Part shown: piece by piece, positions 7,693 to 18,537 of the stretch | How positions within the stretch are numbered: the first letter of the stretch is position 1 | Layout of the letters: every line of letters begins with the position of its first letter | Source: Spongiibacteraceae bacterium | GTDB lineage: Bacteria; Pseudomonadota; Gammaproteobacteria; Pseudomonadales; Dasaniaceae | NCBI GenBank assembly: GCA_030621845.1 | Contig: JAUXHA010000013.1 | Coordinates: forward strand, 1-37,888 | Direction of reading: 5' to 3' | DNA length: 37,888 bases | The notes under the pieces: generated by a model | What the model was told of the DNA's origin: nothing | Database searches by the model: none | What the model saw: only the letters and a program-made list of their open reading frames with translations | Position numbers and translations under genes: made by a program

Positions 7693-8496
7693 ATGCGCAC
7701 AATGATTAACACCAGCCTGATTTTAGCCTTGCTGGTATTTTCCCTGATTAGCCAGGCGGCTACGCCGGCAGTACGTTCATTCCAGCAAATTCTTGATAGT
7801 GGTGAGCTAAGAGTGGCGATGACCCTGTTTCCGCCCTGGGTTATGCAAAGTAGCACCGGTGACCTGGTGGGCTCCGAAGTCGATATGGCTAAAAAATTGG
7901 CCAGGGATATGGGTCTTGAGTTGAAGTACACCCTGTATCCGTGGAGCGAGCTGATCCCTGCGCTGGAACGGGCCGAAGTGGATGTGGTGGTTTCAGGCAT
8001 GGCTATTTCCCCGAAGCGAGCGCTGCGGGTTAAGTTCAGCCAGCCCTATGGCGAAAATGGTGTGGGTATGGCCGCCAATACCAAGCTCACCGAATCAATT
8101 AATAGCCTGAAGGATATGCGCCAGCCAACGATAAATATTGGTGTGGTGAAGGGGACTATTTCGGAGAAAGTCGGCCGCAAGGCTTTTCAGGGTGCAAACT
8201 TTATTGTTTTTGATTCCGAGCAGAAAGTGAATGAAGCCTTGCTCAAGGGTCAGCTTCATGCATTGGTGCTGTCTAATCCGGGGCCTAAATTCCTGGCGTT
8301 AAAATACCCGGAAAAAGTGGATCTACCATTGAAAAAGCCCTTGATCGGTATTCGTGAGGCTTTCGCCGTCAACAGAAGCCATGCCGATTTTGTCGACTAC
8401 CTGAACTCCTGGATTATCGCCCGCGAGGCCGATGCGACGATTCACTCTATTCGCCAATACTGGTTTGAAAGCCTTGGCTGGCAGGACCAGCTGTAA
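7693..8496 (+). CDS. Periplasmic solute-binding protein, family 3 type (PBP2 fold)
   Basis: This 267-residue exported protein has a Sec signal peptide (residues 1 to about 22, ending SQAA). The mature part is an SBP_bac_3 domain of the kind that binds polar amino acids. Typical segments are LRVAMTLFPPWVM near the N-terminus, GSEVDMAKKLARDMG, and the hinge-proximal DVVVSGMAISPKRALRVKFSQPY. AAGGA lies 6-7 bases before the ATG at 7693. No ABC permease or ATPase is nearby, so it may deliver to a transporter encoded elsewhere or act as a sensor. It is translationally coupled (TAATG) to the small exported protein at 8496, which suggests a joint role. The ligand cannot be inferred. Confidence 0.85.
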   Translation: MRTMINTSLILALLVFSLISQAATPAVRSFQQILDSGELRVAMTLFPPWVMQSSTGDLVGSEVDMAKKLARDMGLELKYTLYPWSELIPALERAEVDVVVSGMAISPKRALRVKFSQPYGENGVGMAANTKLTESINSLKDMRQPTINIGVVKGTISEKVGRKAFQGANFIVFDSEQKVNEALLKGQLHALVLSNPGPKFLALKYPEKVDLPLKKPLIGIREAFAVNRSHADFVDYLNSWIIAREADATIHSIRQYWFESLGWQDQL

Positions 8497-8831
8497 TGCG
8501 TTTTCGCACTAGCAGCAGTGTGTTGGCGGGCCTGCTCGCTATCAGCCTGCAGTCGGGGTTAAGCCGGGCTGATGATATGAGCAGTAACCAGTCTTCGGAT
8601 GAAGATTATGAAATGGAGGAGATCATCATTACCGCCCAGGAGCCCGATTGGCGCAAGCCTAAAGACGAGCAAGACTGGCGGCCGAAACGGTTCGAACTTC
8701 CGGAAAACGATGATAAAAAACGCATGGAATGGTTTCCTGAATATACCCGCGATGAACGCAGTGACTACGATGGCGTGCGCGATCGCATGAACGAGAAGCC
8801 GGATTATAAAGTTTTTGAATGGAAGTTTTAA
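8496..8831 (+). CDS. Small exported acidic protein with TonB-box-like segment
   Basis: I do not recognise a family for this 111-residue protein. Its ATG overlaps the stop of the binding-protein gene (TAATG), so the two are coupled. A signal peptide is visible (residues 1 to about 26, ending SRA). The mature part is very charged and hydrophilic. Residues 41-48 read EEIIITAQ, much like the TonB box found at the mature N-terminus of TonB-dependent receptors (EEVVVTA). Low-complexity charged segments (PKDEQDW, DDKKRMEW) follow, and the chain ends in an aromatic EWKF. No beta-barrel can fit in this length. It may interact with TonB in the periplasm or be a decayed receptor N-terminus; both ideas are inference. 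Confidence 0.75.
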   Translation: MRFRTSSSVLAGLLAISLQSGLSRADDMSSNQSSDEDYEMEEIIITAQEPDWRKPKDEQDWRPKRFELPENDDKKRMEWFPEYTRDERSDYDGVRDRMNEKPDYKVFEWKF

Positions 8832-8904
8832 CTTCCCGCTTGCCCTGTTAGCCAGGTAGGTAATCAGAACACGACAGCTCCTGTAAAACGCAGCCCTGCG
8901 TGGC

Positions 8905-9288
8905 CTATACGCTAAGAATAGCCTCAACCTCTATGGCGGCACCTTTTGGCAATGCGGCAACCTGCACGCAGGCGCGGGCAGGGTAAGGCTCACTGAAATA
9001 GCCGGTCATGATTTCATTGACCGCTGCAAAATCATTGAGATCGGTGAGGGAGATATTGATCTTTACCGCATCGTTCAGGCTGGCATCCGCCGCCTGGGCC
9101 ACCGCAGATAAATTGTTAAACACCTGTTGTGCCTGGGCGCTAATATCGCCTTCGATCAGTAGCATGGTTTTCGCGACCAGCGGAATTTGTCCGGAAAGAT
9201 ATATCGTACTGCCCGCTTTCACCGCCTGCGAGTAGGGGCCAATGGCCTGCGGGGCACTGCTGGTAGAAATAATCTGCTTAATACTCAC
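8905..9288 (-). CDS. ridA: RidA family reactive enamine/imine deaminase
   Basis: This 127-residue protein is full length for the RidA (YjgF/YER057c/UK114) family. RidA hydrolyses the reactive 2-aminoacrylate-type enamines released by PLP enzymes such as threonine dehydratase, protecting other PLP enzymes. Family segments visible are APQAIGPYSQAV near the N-terminus, YLSGQIPL, and the C-terminal PARACVQVAALPKGAAIEVEA, which contains the arginine that binds the substrate carboxylate. The start ATG at 9288 is preceded by AAGGAAGTG. It lies 26 bases after the spoT stop, the same arrangement as in Pseudomonas, so it is probably cotranscribed with spoT. Confidence 0.95.
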   Translation of the reverse strand: MSIKQIISTSSAPQAIGPYSQAVKAGSTIYLSGQIPLVAKTMLLIEGDISAQAQQVFNNLSAVAQAADASLNDAVKINISLTDLNDFAAVNEIMTGYFSEPYPARACVQVAALPKGAAIEVEAILSV

Positions 9289-9314
9289 GGCACTTCCTTT
9301 GTTGATGGCGTGGC

Positions 9315-11486
9315 TTAATGTTTAACGCGGGTGACCTTGATGACATCTTTTATCGAGCGAATTCGCCTCATGATTCTGGCAAGGTGCAAGCGTGAATGCA
9401 CGCCGACAATGACATTGACCATGCTCATGCGGGGGTCTTCATCCTCGATACTGATTTTTTCAATATTGGCATCCAGGCTATTAATGCGATTGGCCAGCAC
9501 CGCAATGATGCCGCGGCTTTTCTCCAGCGCGATGCCCAGTTCGATAGAAAACTCACCTTCGACTTCCTCGGCCCAGCGTAACGGCACCGAGCGTTCCGGG
9601 TTGTTCTTGAATTCCAGGCTATTGTGGCAATTGTCGGTATGGATCACCATGCCGCGTTCGGCACTGATAAAGCCGACAATGGGGTCGCCAGGGATGGGAT
9701 AGCAGCAGCGGGCGAAATTAACACGAAAGCCTTCGGTACCATCAATCATTAGCGGTGGGTGGCTGGAACCCTCAGCATTATTGCTGTCATCCCTGTTGCT
9801 GTCCCTGGCCAGCAACTGATGCGCGGTCAGCAGGGGTAGCCGGTTGCCCTGACCGATTTCTTCGAGAATATGGTCGAAGGAGTGATGGCCGGTGTTGTTA
9901 ACCAGACTCTCTTTTTGTTTTTCACTGATACCGTCGAGATCAACATCGAGGCCGGCAAGCGCCTTGCCCAGCAGTCGCTGGCCGAGCACAATGGCTTCTG
10001 TTTGTCGCTGGTTTTTCAGGTAGTGGCGAATGTTGCTGCGGGCTTTGCCGGTGGTGACAAAGTTCAACCAGGAGGGATTGGGTTGGGCTCCCTTGGAGGC
10101 GATGATTTCTATGGTTTGACCACTTTGCAAAGGCTCGGACAAGGGCGCCAGACGGCGATTGATACGGCAGGCGACGCAGCTATTGCCAACATCCGTATGT
10201 ACTGCATAGGCAAAGTCTACTGGTGTTGAGCCATGGGGCAACTCCATGATCTCTCCCTTGGGACTAAATACATAGACCTCATCGGGGAATAAATCGATTT
10301 TAACGTTTTCGATAAACTCCAGTGAGTTACCCGCACGCTCCTGCATCTCCAGCAAACCCTGCACCCACTGCCTGGCGCGGGTATGGCTGCCATTGAGCGG
10401 CTGGCCGTCATTGGTTTTGTACAGCCAGTGAGCGGCAATACCGTAGTTGGCCATCTCTTCCATTTCAGGGGTACGAATCTGGATTTCGATGGGTACGCCG
10501 TGCATACCGAATAAAATCGTGTGCAGGGATTGATAGCCATTGGATTTGGGAATGGCAATATAATCCTTAAACTGGCCCGGTACCGGTTTGTACAGGCTGT
10601 GAATGCAGCCGAGTACGCGGTAACAGCTATCGACGCTGTCGACGACGATACGAAAAGCATAAATATCCATAATCTCAGAGAAAGACTTTTTCTTGTTCTG
10701 CATTTTTTGGTAAATGCTGTAGAGGTGCTTTTCCCTGCCGACGACGGCGCAGGGGTGGCCGTCACGTTCCAGCCCTAACTCGATCGATTCTTTAATCTGC
10801 TCAACGATTTCTCGCCGATTGCCCCGGGCAGCCTTTACCGCATTGTGAATGCGCTTGGCACGCATGGGGTACAGGGTGGTGAAGCCGAGGTCTTCCAGTT
10901 CGACGCGAATATTGTGCATGCCCAGGCGCTGGGCGATCGGGGCGTACATTTCCAGGGTTTCCCTGGCAATGCGGCGGCGCTTCTCGGGTTTTAGCACACC
11001 GAGGGTACGCATATTATGCAGTCGATCAGCCAGCTTGACTAAAATGACACGAATATCCCTGGCCATGGCCAAGGCCATCTTCTGGAAGTTTTCTGCCTGT
11101 GCTTCGGCTCTGGATTCGGATTCGATACGGGTCAGCTTGCTGACACCATCGACAAGATCGGCGACGGTATCGCCAAACTGTTCGCCCAGTGAGGCCTTGC
11201 TGATACCGGTATCTTCGATCACATCATGCAATAGTGCCGCCATCAGGCTCTGATGGTCCATGTGCATATCGGCAAGAATGCCCGCTACGGCCAGGGGGTG
11301 GGTTACATAGGGTTGCCCACTACGTCGGCGCTGGCCGTCGTGCGCCTGCTCGGCATAGTAGTAGGCGCGTTTGACCAGCTGGATTTGGGGTGGGTCGATG
11401 TAGCTACTGAGGCTGGTGGCGAGGGTGTCAATACTGCCCGGTTCAGTATGGGCTTCCGTATTTGGAAATATGCTGTACTGCTGCAT
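9315..11486 (-). CDS. spoT: Bifunctional (p)ppGpp synthetase/hydrolase SpoT
   Basis: SpoT makes and degrades the stringent-response alarmone ppGpp. The 723-residue chain shows all expected parts in order: an HD hydrolase domain with HD at residues 87-88 (LLHDVIEDTG), a RelA/SpoT synthetase domain (YAFRIVVDSVDSCYRVLG, then GQFKDYIAIPKSNGYQSLHT), a TGS domain (VYVFSPKGEIMELPHGSTPVDFAYAVHTDVG), a middle helical/zinc-finger-like region (VNFARCCYPIPGD), and a C-terminal ACT domain. The intact HD residues argue for SpoT rather than a RelA with a dead hydrolase. It lies in the order gmk-rpoZ-spoT-ridA, with 24 bases between rpoZ and spoT. The N-terminus is about 20 residues longer than the E. coli protein; GGGGG is a few bases upstream of the chosen ATG. 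Confidence 0.96.
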   Translation of the reverse strand: MQQYSIFPNTEAHTEPGSIDTLATSLSSYIDPPQIQLVKRAYYYAEQAHDGQRRRSGQPYVTHPLAVAGILADMHMDHQSLMAALLHDVIEDTGISKASLGEQFGDTVADLVDGVSKLTRIESESRAEAQAENFQKMALAMARDIRVILVKLADRLHNMRTLGVLKPEKRRRIARETLEMYAPIAQRLGMHNIRVELEDLGFTTLYPMRAKRIHNAVKAARGNRREIVEQIKESIELGLERDGHPCAVVGREKHLYSIYQKMQNKKKSFSEIMDIYAFRIVVDSVDSCYRVLGCIHSLYKPVPGQFKDYIAIPKSNGYQSLHTILFGMHGVPIEIQIRTPEMEEMANYGIAAHWLYKTNDGQPLNGSHTRARQWVQGLLEMQERAGNSLEFIENVKIDLFPDEVYVFSPKGEIMELPHGSTPVDFAYAVHTDVGNSCVACRINRRLAPLSEPLQSGQTIEIIASKGAQPNPSWLNFVTTGKARSNIRHYLKNQRQTEAIVLGQRLLGKALAGLDVDLDGISEKQKESLVNNTGHHSFDHILEEIGQGNRLPLLTAHQLLARDSNRDDSNNAEGSSHPPLMIDGTEGFRVNFARCCYPIPGDPIVGFISAERGMVIHTDNCHNSLEFKNNPERSVPLRWAEEVEGEFSIELGIALEKSRGIIAVLANRINSLDANIEKISIEDEDPRMSMVNVIVGVHSRLHLARIMRRIRSIKDVIKVTRVKH

Positions 11487-11510
11487 TGAGCGCCCCCACC
11501 CGGTAGTAAT

Positions 11511-11798
11511 CTAGAACTTAGGTGGCACCTGTACTTCAGGAGTATCAACGGCGATCTCGATGTCGAGCACAAGCTCTTCTTCGATTTTTGGAGGGTTCAT
11601 GATTTCCTCGCGGGTAATGTGTCCATCGGCAATTTCGCGCAGTGCGGTCACCGTAGGCTTATCGGATTCAGCATGACCCCTGCCCCTGGCTTCTTGCCCG
11701 CCAGTGGCAAGCGCCCGGGCACGTTTACTGGCGACCATCACCAGTTCGAAACGGTTATCAACTTTATCGAGACAATCTTCAACGGTAATACGAGCCAT
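11511..11798 (-). CDS. rpoZ: RNA polymerase omega subunit
   Basis: The omega subunit helps assemble RNA polymerase by chaperoning beta-prime, and with beta-prime it forms a ppGpp binding site in proteobacteria. The 95-residue protein begins [20 protein letters not shown], followed by the conserved [11 protein letters not shown] and then [11 protein letters not shown]. The C-terminal third is acidic and variable. It is followed by spoT after 24 bases, so the ppGpp-binding subunit and the ppGpp enzyme share a transcript. About 170 bases separate it from gmk, enough for its own promoter. Confidence 0.97.
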   Translation of the reverse strand: MARITVEDCLDKVDNRFELVMVASKRARALATGGQEARGRGHAESDKPTVTALREIADGHITREEIMNPPKIEEELVLDIEIAVDTPEVQVPPKF

Positions 11799-11966
11799 TG
11801 ATATATTCCTGTTTTGCTGTAAAGGTGTAGAGTGATTTACGGCTTTTGCCGAAAACGGCCGAGCAGTGTATCAAAAATAACCAGCCGGTTGTACTGTTTT
11901 GGTGCTTTATCACCCTAAAGCCAGGGCAGGATGGTGGATAGTACTGCGGGAGTAGCGCCGGGTTGC

Positions 11967-13482
<1,516 letters not shown>

Positions 13483-13654
13483 GGCAATATTTTTCCGTGC
13501 AAAAAGTGGCAGACATTTTAGCCCGGATGATTGATTAAATGCCATAATTTTCAGCAGCTTCCCTGGCGGAGAAAAAATAACAGGCCGCCAGGTATTCTGT
13601 GAAAGCTGCGCAGTAGCTCCGGCAAGAAAATCCTTTGCTGCGTTGCCAGCAGTG

Positions 13655-13660
13655 TATAAT
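13655..13660 (+). promoter_or_regulatory. Consensus -10 box upstream of rph
   Basis: TATAAT at 13655-13660 sits 48 bases before the rph start in the yicC-rph divergent region. No good -35 hexamer is present at 16-18 bases; the nearest TTG-containing hexamer (TTGCTG, 13635) is 14 bases away. The promoter assignment is therefore tentative. Confidence 0.4.
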
Positions 13661-13707
13661 GCGCGCTGTTTGCTTCACCTCACTTTTAAATTTTGACAGG
13701 ATTAATA

Positions 13708-14427
13708 ATGAATAGACCCAGTGGCCGCCAGCCGAACCAACTCAGGGACGTGACTATCACCAGGAATTTTACCTGCCATGCTGAAGGCTCTGTACTGGTC
13801 AGTTTTGGAAATACCCGGGTAATATGCACCGCCTCGGTGGAGGCTTCAGTGCCACGCTTTCTGCGAGGAAAAGGCCAGGGCTGGGTGACGGCCGAGTACG
13901 GCATGCTGCCGCGCTCCACCGACCAGCGCATGGGGCGTGAAGCAGCACGGGGTAAGCAGGGTGGGCGCACGGTTGAAATTCAGCGACTGATTGGCCGTTC
14001 GCTGCGCGCGGCGATGGATCTTGAGGCCCTGGGTGAACACAGCATTACCATTGACTGTGATGTTATCCAGGCCGATGGCGGTACTCGCACCGCTTCAATT
14101 ACCGGTGCCTGCGTGGCGCTGGCGGATGCTATATCGACGATGCTGGCGCAGGGGATGATTAAAGAAAGTCCGCTCAAGCAAATGATCGCAGCGGTGTCAG
14201 TGGGTATTTACCAGGGGATGCCGGTGCTGGACCTGGATTATCCGGAAGATTCCAACGCTGAAACCGACATGAATGTGGTGATGAGTGAGCAGGGTGGTTT
14301 CATCGAGGTGCAGGGAACAGCGGAAGGAGCGCCCTATAGTCGCGATGAGCTGGACCAGATGTTAACGCTGGCGCAAGGCGGTATTGAGACGCTGCTGGCG
14401 ATCCAAAAAGCGTCACTGGCCTCCTAG
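13708..14427 (+). CDS. rph: Ribonuclease PH
   Basis: RNase PH is a phosphate-dependent 3'-5' exonuclease that trims tRNA 3' ends and other RNAs. The 239-residue chain begins [21 protein letters not shown], with the conserved [19 protein letters not shown], the RxxRG basic loop before [19 protein letters not shown], and the phosphate-site region [21 protein letters not shown] 13708 has GACAGG upstream; a TTG at 13693 would add five residues and is less likely. Unlike E. coli, pyrE is not directly downstream: a crc-like gene on the opposite strand lies between them, as in Pseudomonas. Confidence 0.96.
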   Translation: MNRPSGRQPNQLRDVTITRNFTCHAEGSVLVSFGNTRVICTASVEASVPRFLRGKGQGWVTAEYGMLPRSTDQRMGREAARGKQGGRTVEIQRLIGRSLRAAMDLEALGEHSITIDCDVIQADGGTRTASITGACVALADAISTMLAQGMIKESPLKQMIAAVSVGIYQGMPVLDLDYPEDSNAETDMNVVMSEQGGFIEVQGTAEGAPYSRDELDQMLTLAQGGIETLLAIQKASLAS

Positions 14428-14451
14428 TTCTGGCCTGCTAACTCTGTCCTA

Positions 14452-15225
14452 CTAACTCTGGGTGTCGTAATCGAAGTCCATGATCAGTGGCGCGTGAGAG
14501 GAAAACACCTGGTTTTTGTAGATCGCGCCATATTCAATGGTGGAGAGTAAGCCGCTGGACACGACCTGGAGGTCAACCCGCCAGCCATTACTGTTGCGAT
14601 CGCCCTCCGGCCACCAGGTAAACTCGTCGGAATCGCTGTTAACCTCACGGAAGGCATCGGTATAGTCCAGATTGGTAAACAGCTGGTCCATCCATTGTTG
14701 CTCTTCGGGCAACGCGCCAGAAACCGGCTGGTTAGCCTCCGGATTTTGGGTATCCTGGGGGCGATGGGTCATATTCCAGTTACCGCAAATAACAAACTCG
14801 CGGCGCTTGTTGCGCACCTTGTTCAAGTGGTTTTGCAGCAGTTCAAAAAAGTGATTTTTTTTGGCCTGGGCTTTATCGTCTTGCTGGTAGGCACTGGGCG
14901 CAAGCAGGCAGCCTATGCTGATATTTTGGAAGTCAGCCTGAATGTAGCGGCCCTCCATATCGAAATCGACAAAGCCGAGGCCGGTCATAATGGCCTTCGG
15001 TAGCTCGCGGCAATAGATGGCAACCCCGTTAACACCCTTGTCCACTGCATCGAAGAAGTAGGGGTTGTAACCTTGGGGAAAGAAAATATCATTCTGTAAT
15101 TCGTACTCCTGAGCCTGTAAATCCTGGACACAGATAAAGTCGGCGTCCTGTTCCAGAACCCAGTCATAGAAACCTTTTTTTGCCGCTTCTTTAATTCCAT
15201 CGGCACAGAAACTAATAATTCGCAT
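14452..15225 (-). CDS. crc: Crc-like protein (exonuclease III fold, catalytic residues altered)
   Basis: The 257-residue chain has the exonuclease III/EEP fold, but its best match by position and sequence is Crc, the catabolite repression control protein of Pseudomonas that works with Hfq to repress translation. ExoIII catalytic positions are changed in the Crc manner: the metal-binding Glu is Asp (CVQDLQ), the GDxN motif reads CGNWNMTH, and the SDHAP motif reads SSHAP, so the catalytic Asp is Ser while the His remains. WRVDLQ keeps an Asp. Nuclease activity is therefore unlikely but not excluded. The gene sits between rph and pyrE as in Pseudomonas. Crc-like and xthA-like are the two possible names; I favour Crc. 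Confidence 0.8.
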   Translation of the reverse strand: MRIISFCADGIKEAAKKGFYDWVLEQDADFICVQDLQAQEYELQNDIFFPQGYNPYFFDAVDKGVNGVAIYCRELPKAIMTGLGFVDFDMEGRYIQADFQNISIGCLLAPSAYQQDDKAQAKKNHFFELLQNHLNKVRNKRREFVICGNWNMTHRPQDTQNPEANQPVSGALPEEQQWMDQLFTNLDYTDAFREVNSDSDEFTWWPEGDRNSNGWRVDLQVVSSGLLSTIEYGAIYKNQVFSSHAPLIMDFDYDTQS

Positions 15226-15325
15226 GATCGTCTTATTCCTTGGGAGCGCATATGATACCCGACCTTACCGAGGGTAAAAAGTCACTGAATCTACATCGGG
15301 TGCGCGGATGCTGCGATGAATACTA

Positions 15326-15355
15326 TTGATTCTCAGCCGCGCCTTTTAGTATGAT
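15326..15355 (+). promoter_or_regulatory. Candidate sigma-70 promoter of pyrE
   Basis: TTGATT (15326-15331) and TATGAT (15350-15355) are 18 bases apart. The pyrE start is about 100 bases downstream, leaving a leader long enough for control, although I see no convincing attenuator hairpin with a T-run in it. Confidence 0.45.
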
Positions 15356-15461
15356 TTTTAACGGTCTGGCAGCGCTCGAAGAATCAGTGTATAACGTGTC
15401 GCCTGTGGCGGCCAGTAGTTTAACCGGGTTTAGCGGCCAGTAACGATTACAGCGAGGGTGT

Positions 15462-16103
15462 ATGGAAGTCTATCAACAGCAATTTATCGAGCTGGCTATT
15501 GCCAGAAGTGCCCTGTGTTTCGGTGAATTCACCCTGAAGTCGGGGCGTACCAGCCCTTATTTCTTTAATGCCGGGCTGTTTTGTAGCGGCGCAGCGCTGG
15601 CTCGGCTTGGGCGCTGTTATGCGCATGCTATTGTTGAATCCGGAATTGAGTTTGATGTGTTGCTGGGGCCGGCTTATAAAGGCATTCCGTTGGCGGCGGC
15701 AACGGCCTGCGCCCTGTCCGATGATTTCGGGCGGGATGTTCCCTACACCTACAATCGCAAAGAAGCCAAGCATCACGGTGAGGGTGGTATTCTGGTTGGT
15801 GCGCCATTGGAGGGTCGGGTGCTGGTGATTGATGATGTCATCACTGCGGGTACCGCGATACGGGAGGTCTTTGCCATGGTTGAGCAGGCGGGGGCGACTG
15901 CTGCCGGCGTGGCGATAGGTTTGGATCGCCAGGAGCGAGGCCAGGGCAGTCAGTCGGCTATTCAGGAACTGGAAGCTGAATTTTCGGTGCCGGTCATCAG
16001 TATTGTTTGCCTGGATCAAATCCTCGATTACCTCAAAACACAGCCGGATCACCGGCAAGAGGTCGAAAAAATTGAAAGCTACCGCCAACAATACGGTATT
16101 TAG
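15462..16103 (+). CDS. pyrE: Orotate phosphoribosyltransferase
   Basis: PyrE joins orotate to PRPP to form OMP in pyrimidine synthesis. The 213-residue protein is full length. Visible are the N-terminal [22 protein letters not shown], the [10 protein letters not shown] phosphate loop, the flexible catalytic loop ([12 protein letters not shown]) and the PRPP motif [13 protein letters not shown] near residues 120-132. The ribosome site is GCGAGGG, 6-9 bases before the ATG. It is divergent from the crc-like gene and ends just before a 22-bp palindrome. Confidence 0.97.
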   Translation: MEVYQQQFIELAIARSALCFGEFTLKSGRTSPYFFNAGLFCSGAALARLGRCYAHAIVESGIEFDVLLGPAYKGIPLAAATACALSDDFGRDVPYTYNRKEAKHHGEGGILVGAPLEGRVLVIDDVITAGTAIREVFAMVEQAGATAAGVAIGLDRQERGQGSQSAIQELEAEFSVPVISIVCLDQILDYLKTQPDHRQEVEKIESYRQQYGI

Positions 16104-16116
16104 TTTGCAGTCCTGG

Positions 16117-16138
16117 GATTATCCCCCGGGGGATAATC
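16117..16138. repeat. Perfect 22-bp palindrome between pyrE and the DUF4124 gene
   Basis: GATTATCCCCC (16117-16127) is followed immediately by its exact reverse complement GGGGGATAATC (16128-16138). There is no loop and no T-run after it, so a protein-binding operator is at least as likely as a hairpin. A TATACT -10-like box at 16160-16165 follows it, which would place the palindrome over or near the -35 region of the DUF4124 gene. Confidence 0.8.
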
Positions 16139-16179
16139 GTTCAACGCCGGGCGCTAGGCTATACTGGAGAGATTAATTT

Positions 16180-16860
16180 ATGGACGTTGGAATCACAATG
16201 GATTCAATTAAGGCGCAGTTGACGCGCGGAATACTGGCAATGTGCGCGCTTGCGTTAGTGACTATGGCGTTTTCTGCCCAGGCTCAAAATCGATTTTATC
16301 GCTACACCAACGATCGGGGTATCACGGTAATTACCGAAACCATGCCCCCTGAAGATATCATGCGTGGTTACGAAGTTATTAGCCGCAGTGGTACCCTGAT
16401 TGAGACCGTGCCGCGGCAGTTGACGGAAGAAGAGTTAAGAAACCAGAGCACGGAAGAAGCCCGTGCGCGACTGCGTAAAGAGGAGGCGCTGCGCTTGCAG
16501 GCCTGGGATGAAATGCTGATGTTGCGTTACAGCAGCATTGAAGACATTGAAGCGGCCAGGGGGCGAGCCATCCGCGACCTGCAGATACGGATCAGCATAC
16601 TCAAGAGTAATTTGATGGCGGTAAAAAACCAGATCGAAAGAGAACAGCAAAAGGCCGCTGATATCGAGCGCGCCGGTGGCGAAGCCCCGGAAAATCTTGC
16701 CAATATTATCGATAAGCTGGGCCGGGAAGTGGAAGATACCGAGGAGTCTATCGCGGTGCGGCGGCAGGAAGTGGAAGAGGCTAAAGCGTCTTATCAGCGG
16801 GATATTGAACGTTTTGTGCTGTTGTCAGATCGGGTGAAGATACGCAGTGAAGCGAGGTAA
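16180..16860 (+). CDS. Exported DUF4124-domain protein with coiled-coil C-terminus
   Basis: The 226-residue protein starts with a signal peptide (about residues 1-36, ending AQA). It is followed by a DUF4124-type segment (FYRYTNDRGITVITETMPPE), a short domain common in periplasmic proteins of Pseudomonas relatives and of unknown function. Residues from about 80 to the end are highly charged and helical with heptad-like spacing, probably a long coiled coil (EEARARLRKEEALRLQ, EREQQKAADIERA). Starts at 16180 and 16198 are both possible; GGAGA lies about 10 bases before the first. It is convergent with slmA, with no base between the two stop codons. The role is unknown, though an envelope location is likely. 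Confidence 0.8.
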   Translation: MDVGITMDSIKAQLTRGILAMCALALVTMAFSAQAQNRFYRYTNDRGITVITETMPPEDIMRGYEVISRSGTLIETVPRQLTEEELRNQSTEEARARLRKEEALRLQAWDEMLMLRYSSIEDIEAARGRAIRDLQIRISILKSNLMAVKNQIEREQQKAADIERAGGEAPENLANIIDKLGREVEDTEESIAVRRQEVEEAKASYQRDIERFVLLSDRVKIRSEAR

Positions 16861-17484
16861 TTAGCTGATTTGGGCGTTACTGGTGACCGTGCTCTGCTGG
16901 AACATGCCCTCTATCAGTACCGTCCATTGATCCTGCCAGTGTTCCGTGGGTCGGCGTTTGAATTCACTTCTGACATATTGAATGATACGGCCTTCAGCCG
17001 CAGCCATTAACAGGTTGCTGGCAACGCCGATAGGCATTGTGGTTCGCAAGCCTTCCCGAATTTCTGCTTCCCTGAGAATTTGTTTAATCTGCGTGTCCAG
17101 GCGATCAAATAACTGCGCCACCCTGACCCGAAGCCGATCGGTTTCCCCGGTCAGGGCATCGCCGGTGAGAATGCGGGTAATGCCGGGGTTGCGTTCAGTA
17201 AAGGCCAGCAGCAGATTAAGAATTTTTTCACAGCGACTCAACGCCGAGCCCTCTTCGGTGAGAATGATGTTGACCCGACTGAACAGCGTATCTTCGATAA
17301 ACTCAATCAAGCCCTCAAACATTTTTGTTTTACTGGGAAAGTGGCGATAGAGTGCCGCCTCGGAAACGCCGACTTCTTTGGCTAGTCTCGATGTGGTGAT
17401 TCGCTCGCCAGGATTAGCTTCCAGCATATGGGCGAGTGATTCGAGAATTTGTTGTTTGCGGGATACTTTCTTTGTCATGACCAT
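16861..17484 (-). CDS. slmA: Nucleoid occlusion factor SlmA (TetR family)
   Basis: SlmA binds specific chromosomal sites and blocks FtsZ ring assembly over the nucleoid. The 207-residue chain has the TetR-type helix-turn-helix (RITTSRLAKEVGVSEAALYRHFPSKTKMFEGLIEFIEDTLFSR), nearly the E. coli SlmA sequence through this region. It continues with ERNPGITRILTGDAL and the C-terminal YVRSEFKRRPTEHW, both typical of SlmA rather than of drug-efflux TetR regulators. The neighbourhood (next to pyrE and argB/coaBC) also fits. ATG at 17484 or 17478 are both possible. No strong ribosome site is visible. Confidence 0.93.
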   Translation of the reverse strand: MVMTKKVSRKQQILESLAHMLEANPGERITTSRLAKEVGVSEAALYRHFPSKTKMFEGLIEFIEDTLFSRVNIILTEEGSALSRCEKILNLLLAFTERNPGITRILTGDALTGETDRLRVRVAQLFDRLDTQIKQILREAEIREGLRTTMPIGVASNLLMAAAEGRIIQYVRSEFKRRPTEHWQDQWTVLIEGMFQQSTVTSNAQIS

Positions 17485-17587
17485 TTAATGGTTTCTGTTT
17501 GTGCAACCATCCTAGCGAGAACCGGCGCTAGCTGCAATAAGGACAGGAAAAGAAAGTTAAAACTTTTAGTCAGTGAAAGCCGGGTTG

Positions 17588-18505
<918 letters not shown>

Positions 18506-18537
18506 TTAGCTTGGGAGTAAGTGAATCTACAGGCCTA

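Noticed and set aside
10217-10765. Minus-strand frame of 182 codons inside spoT
   Set aside because: It is an out-of-frame shadow of spoT with cysteine- and serine-rich nonsense composition.
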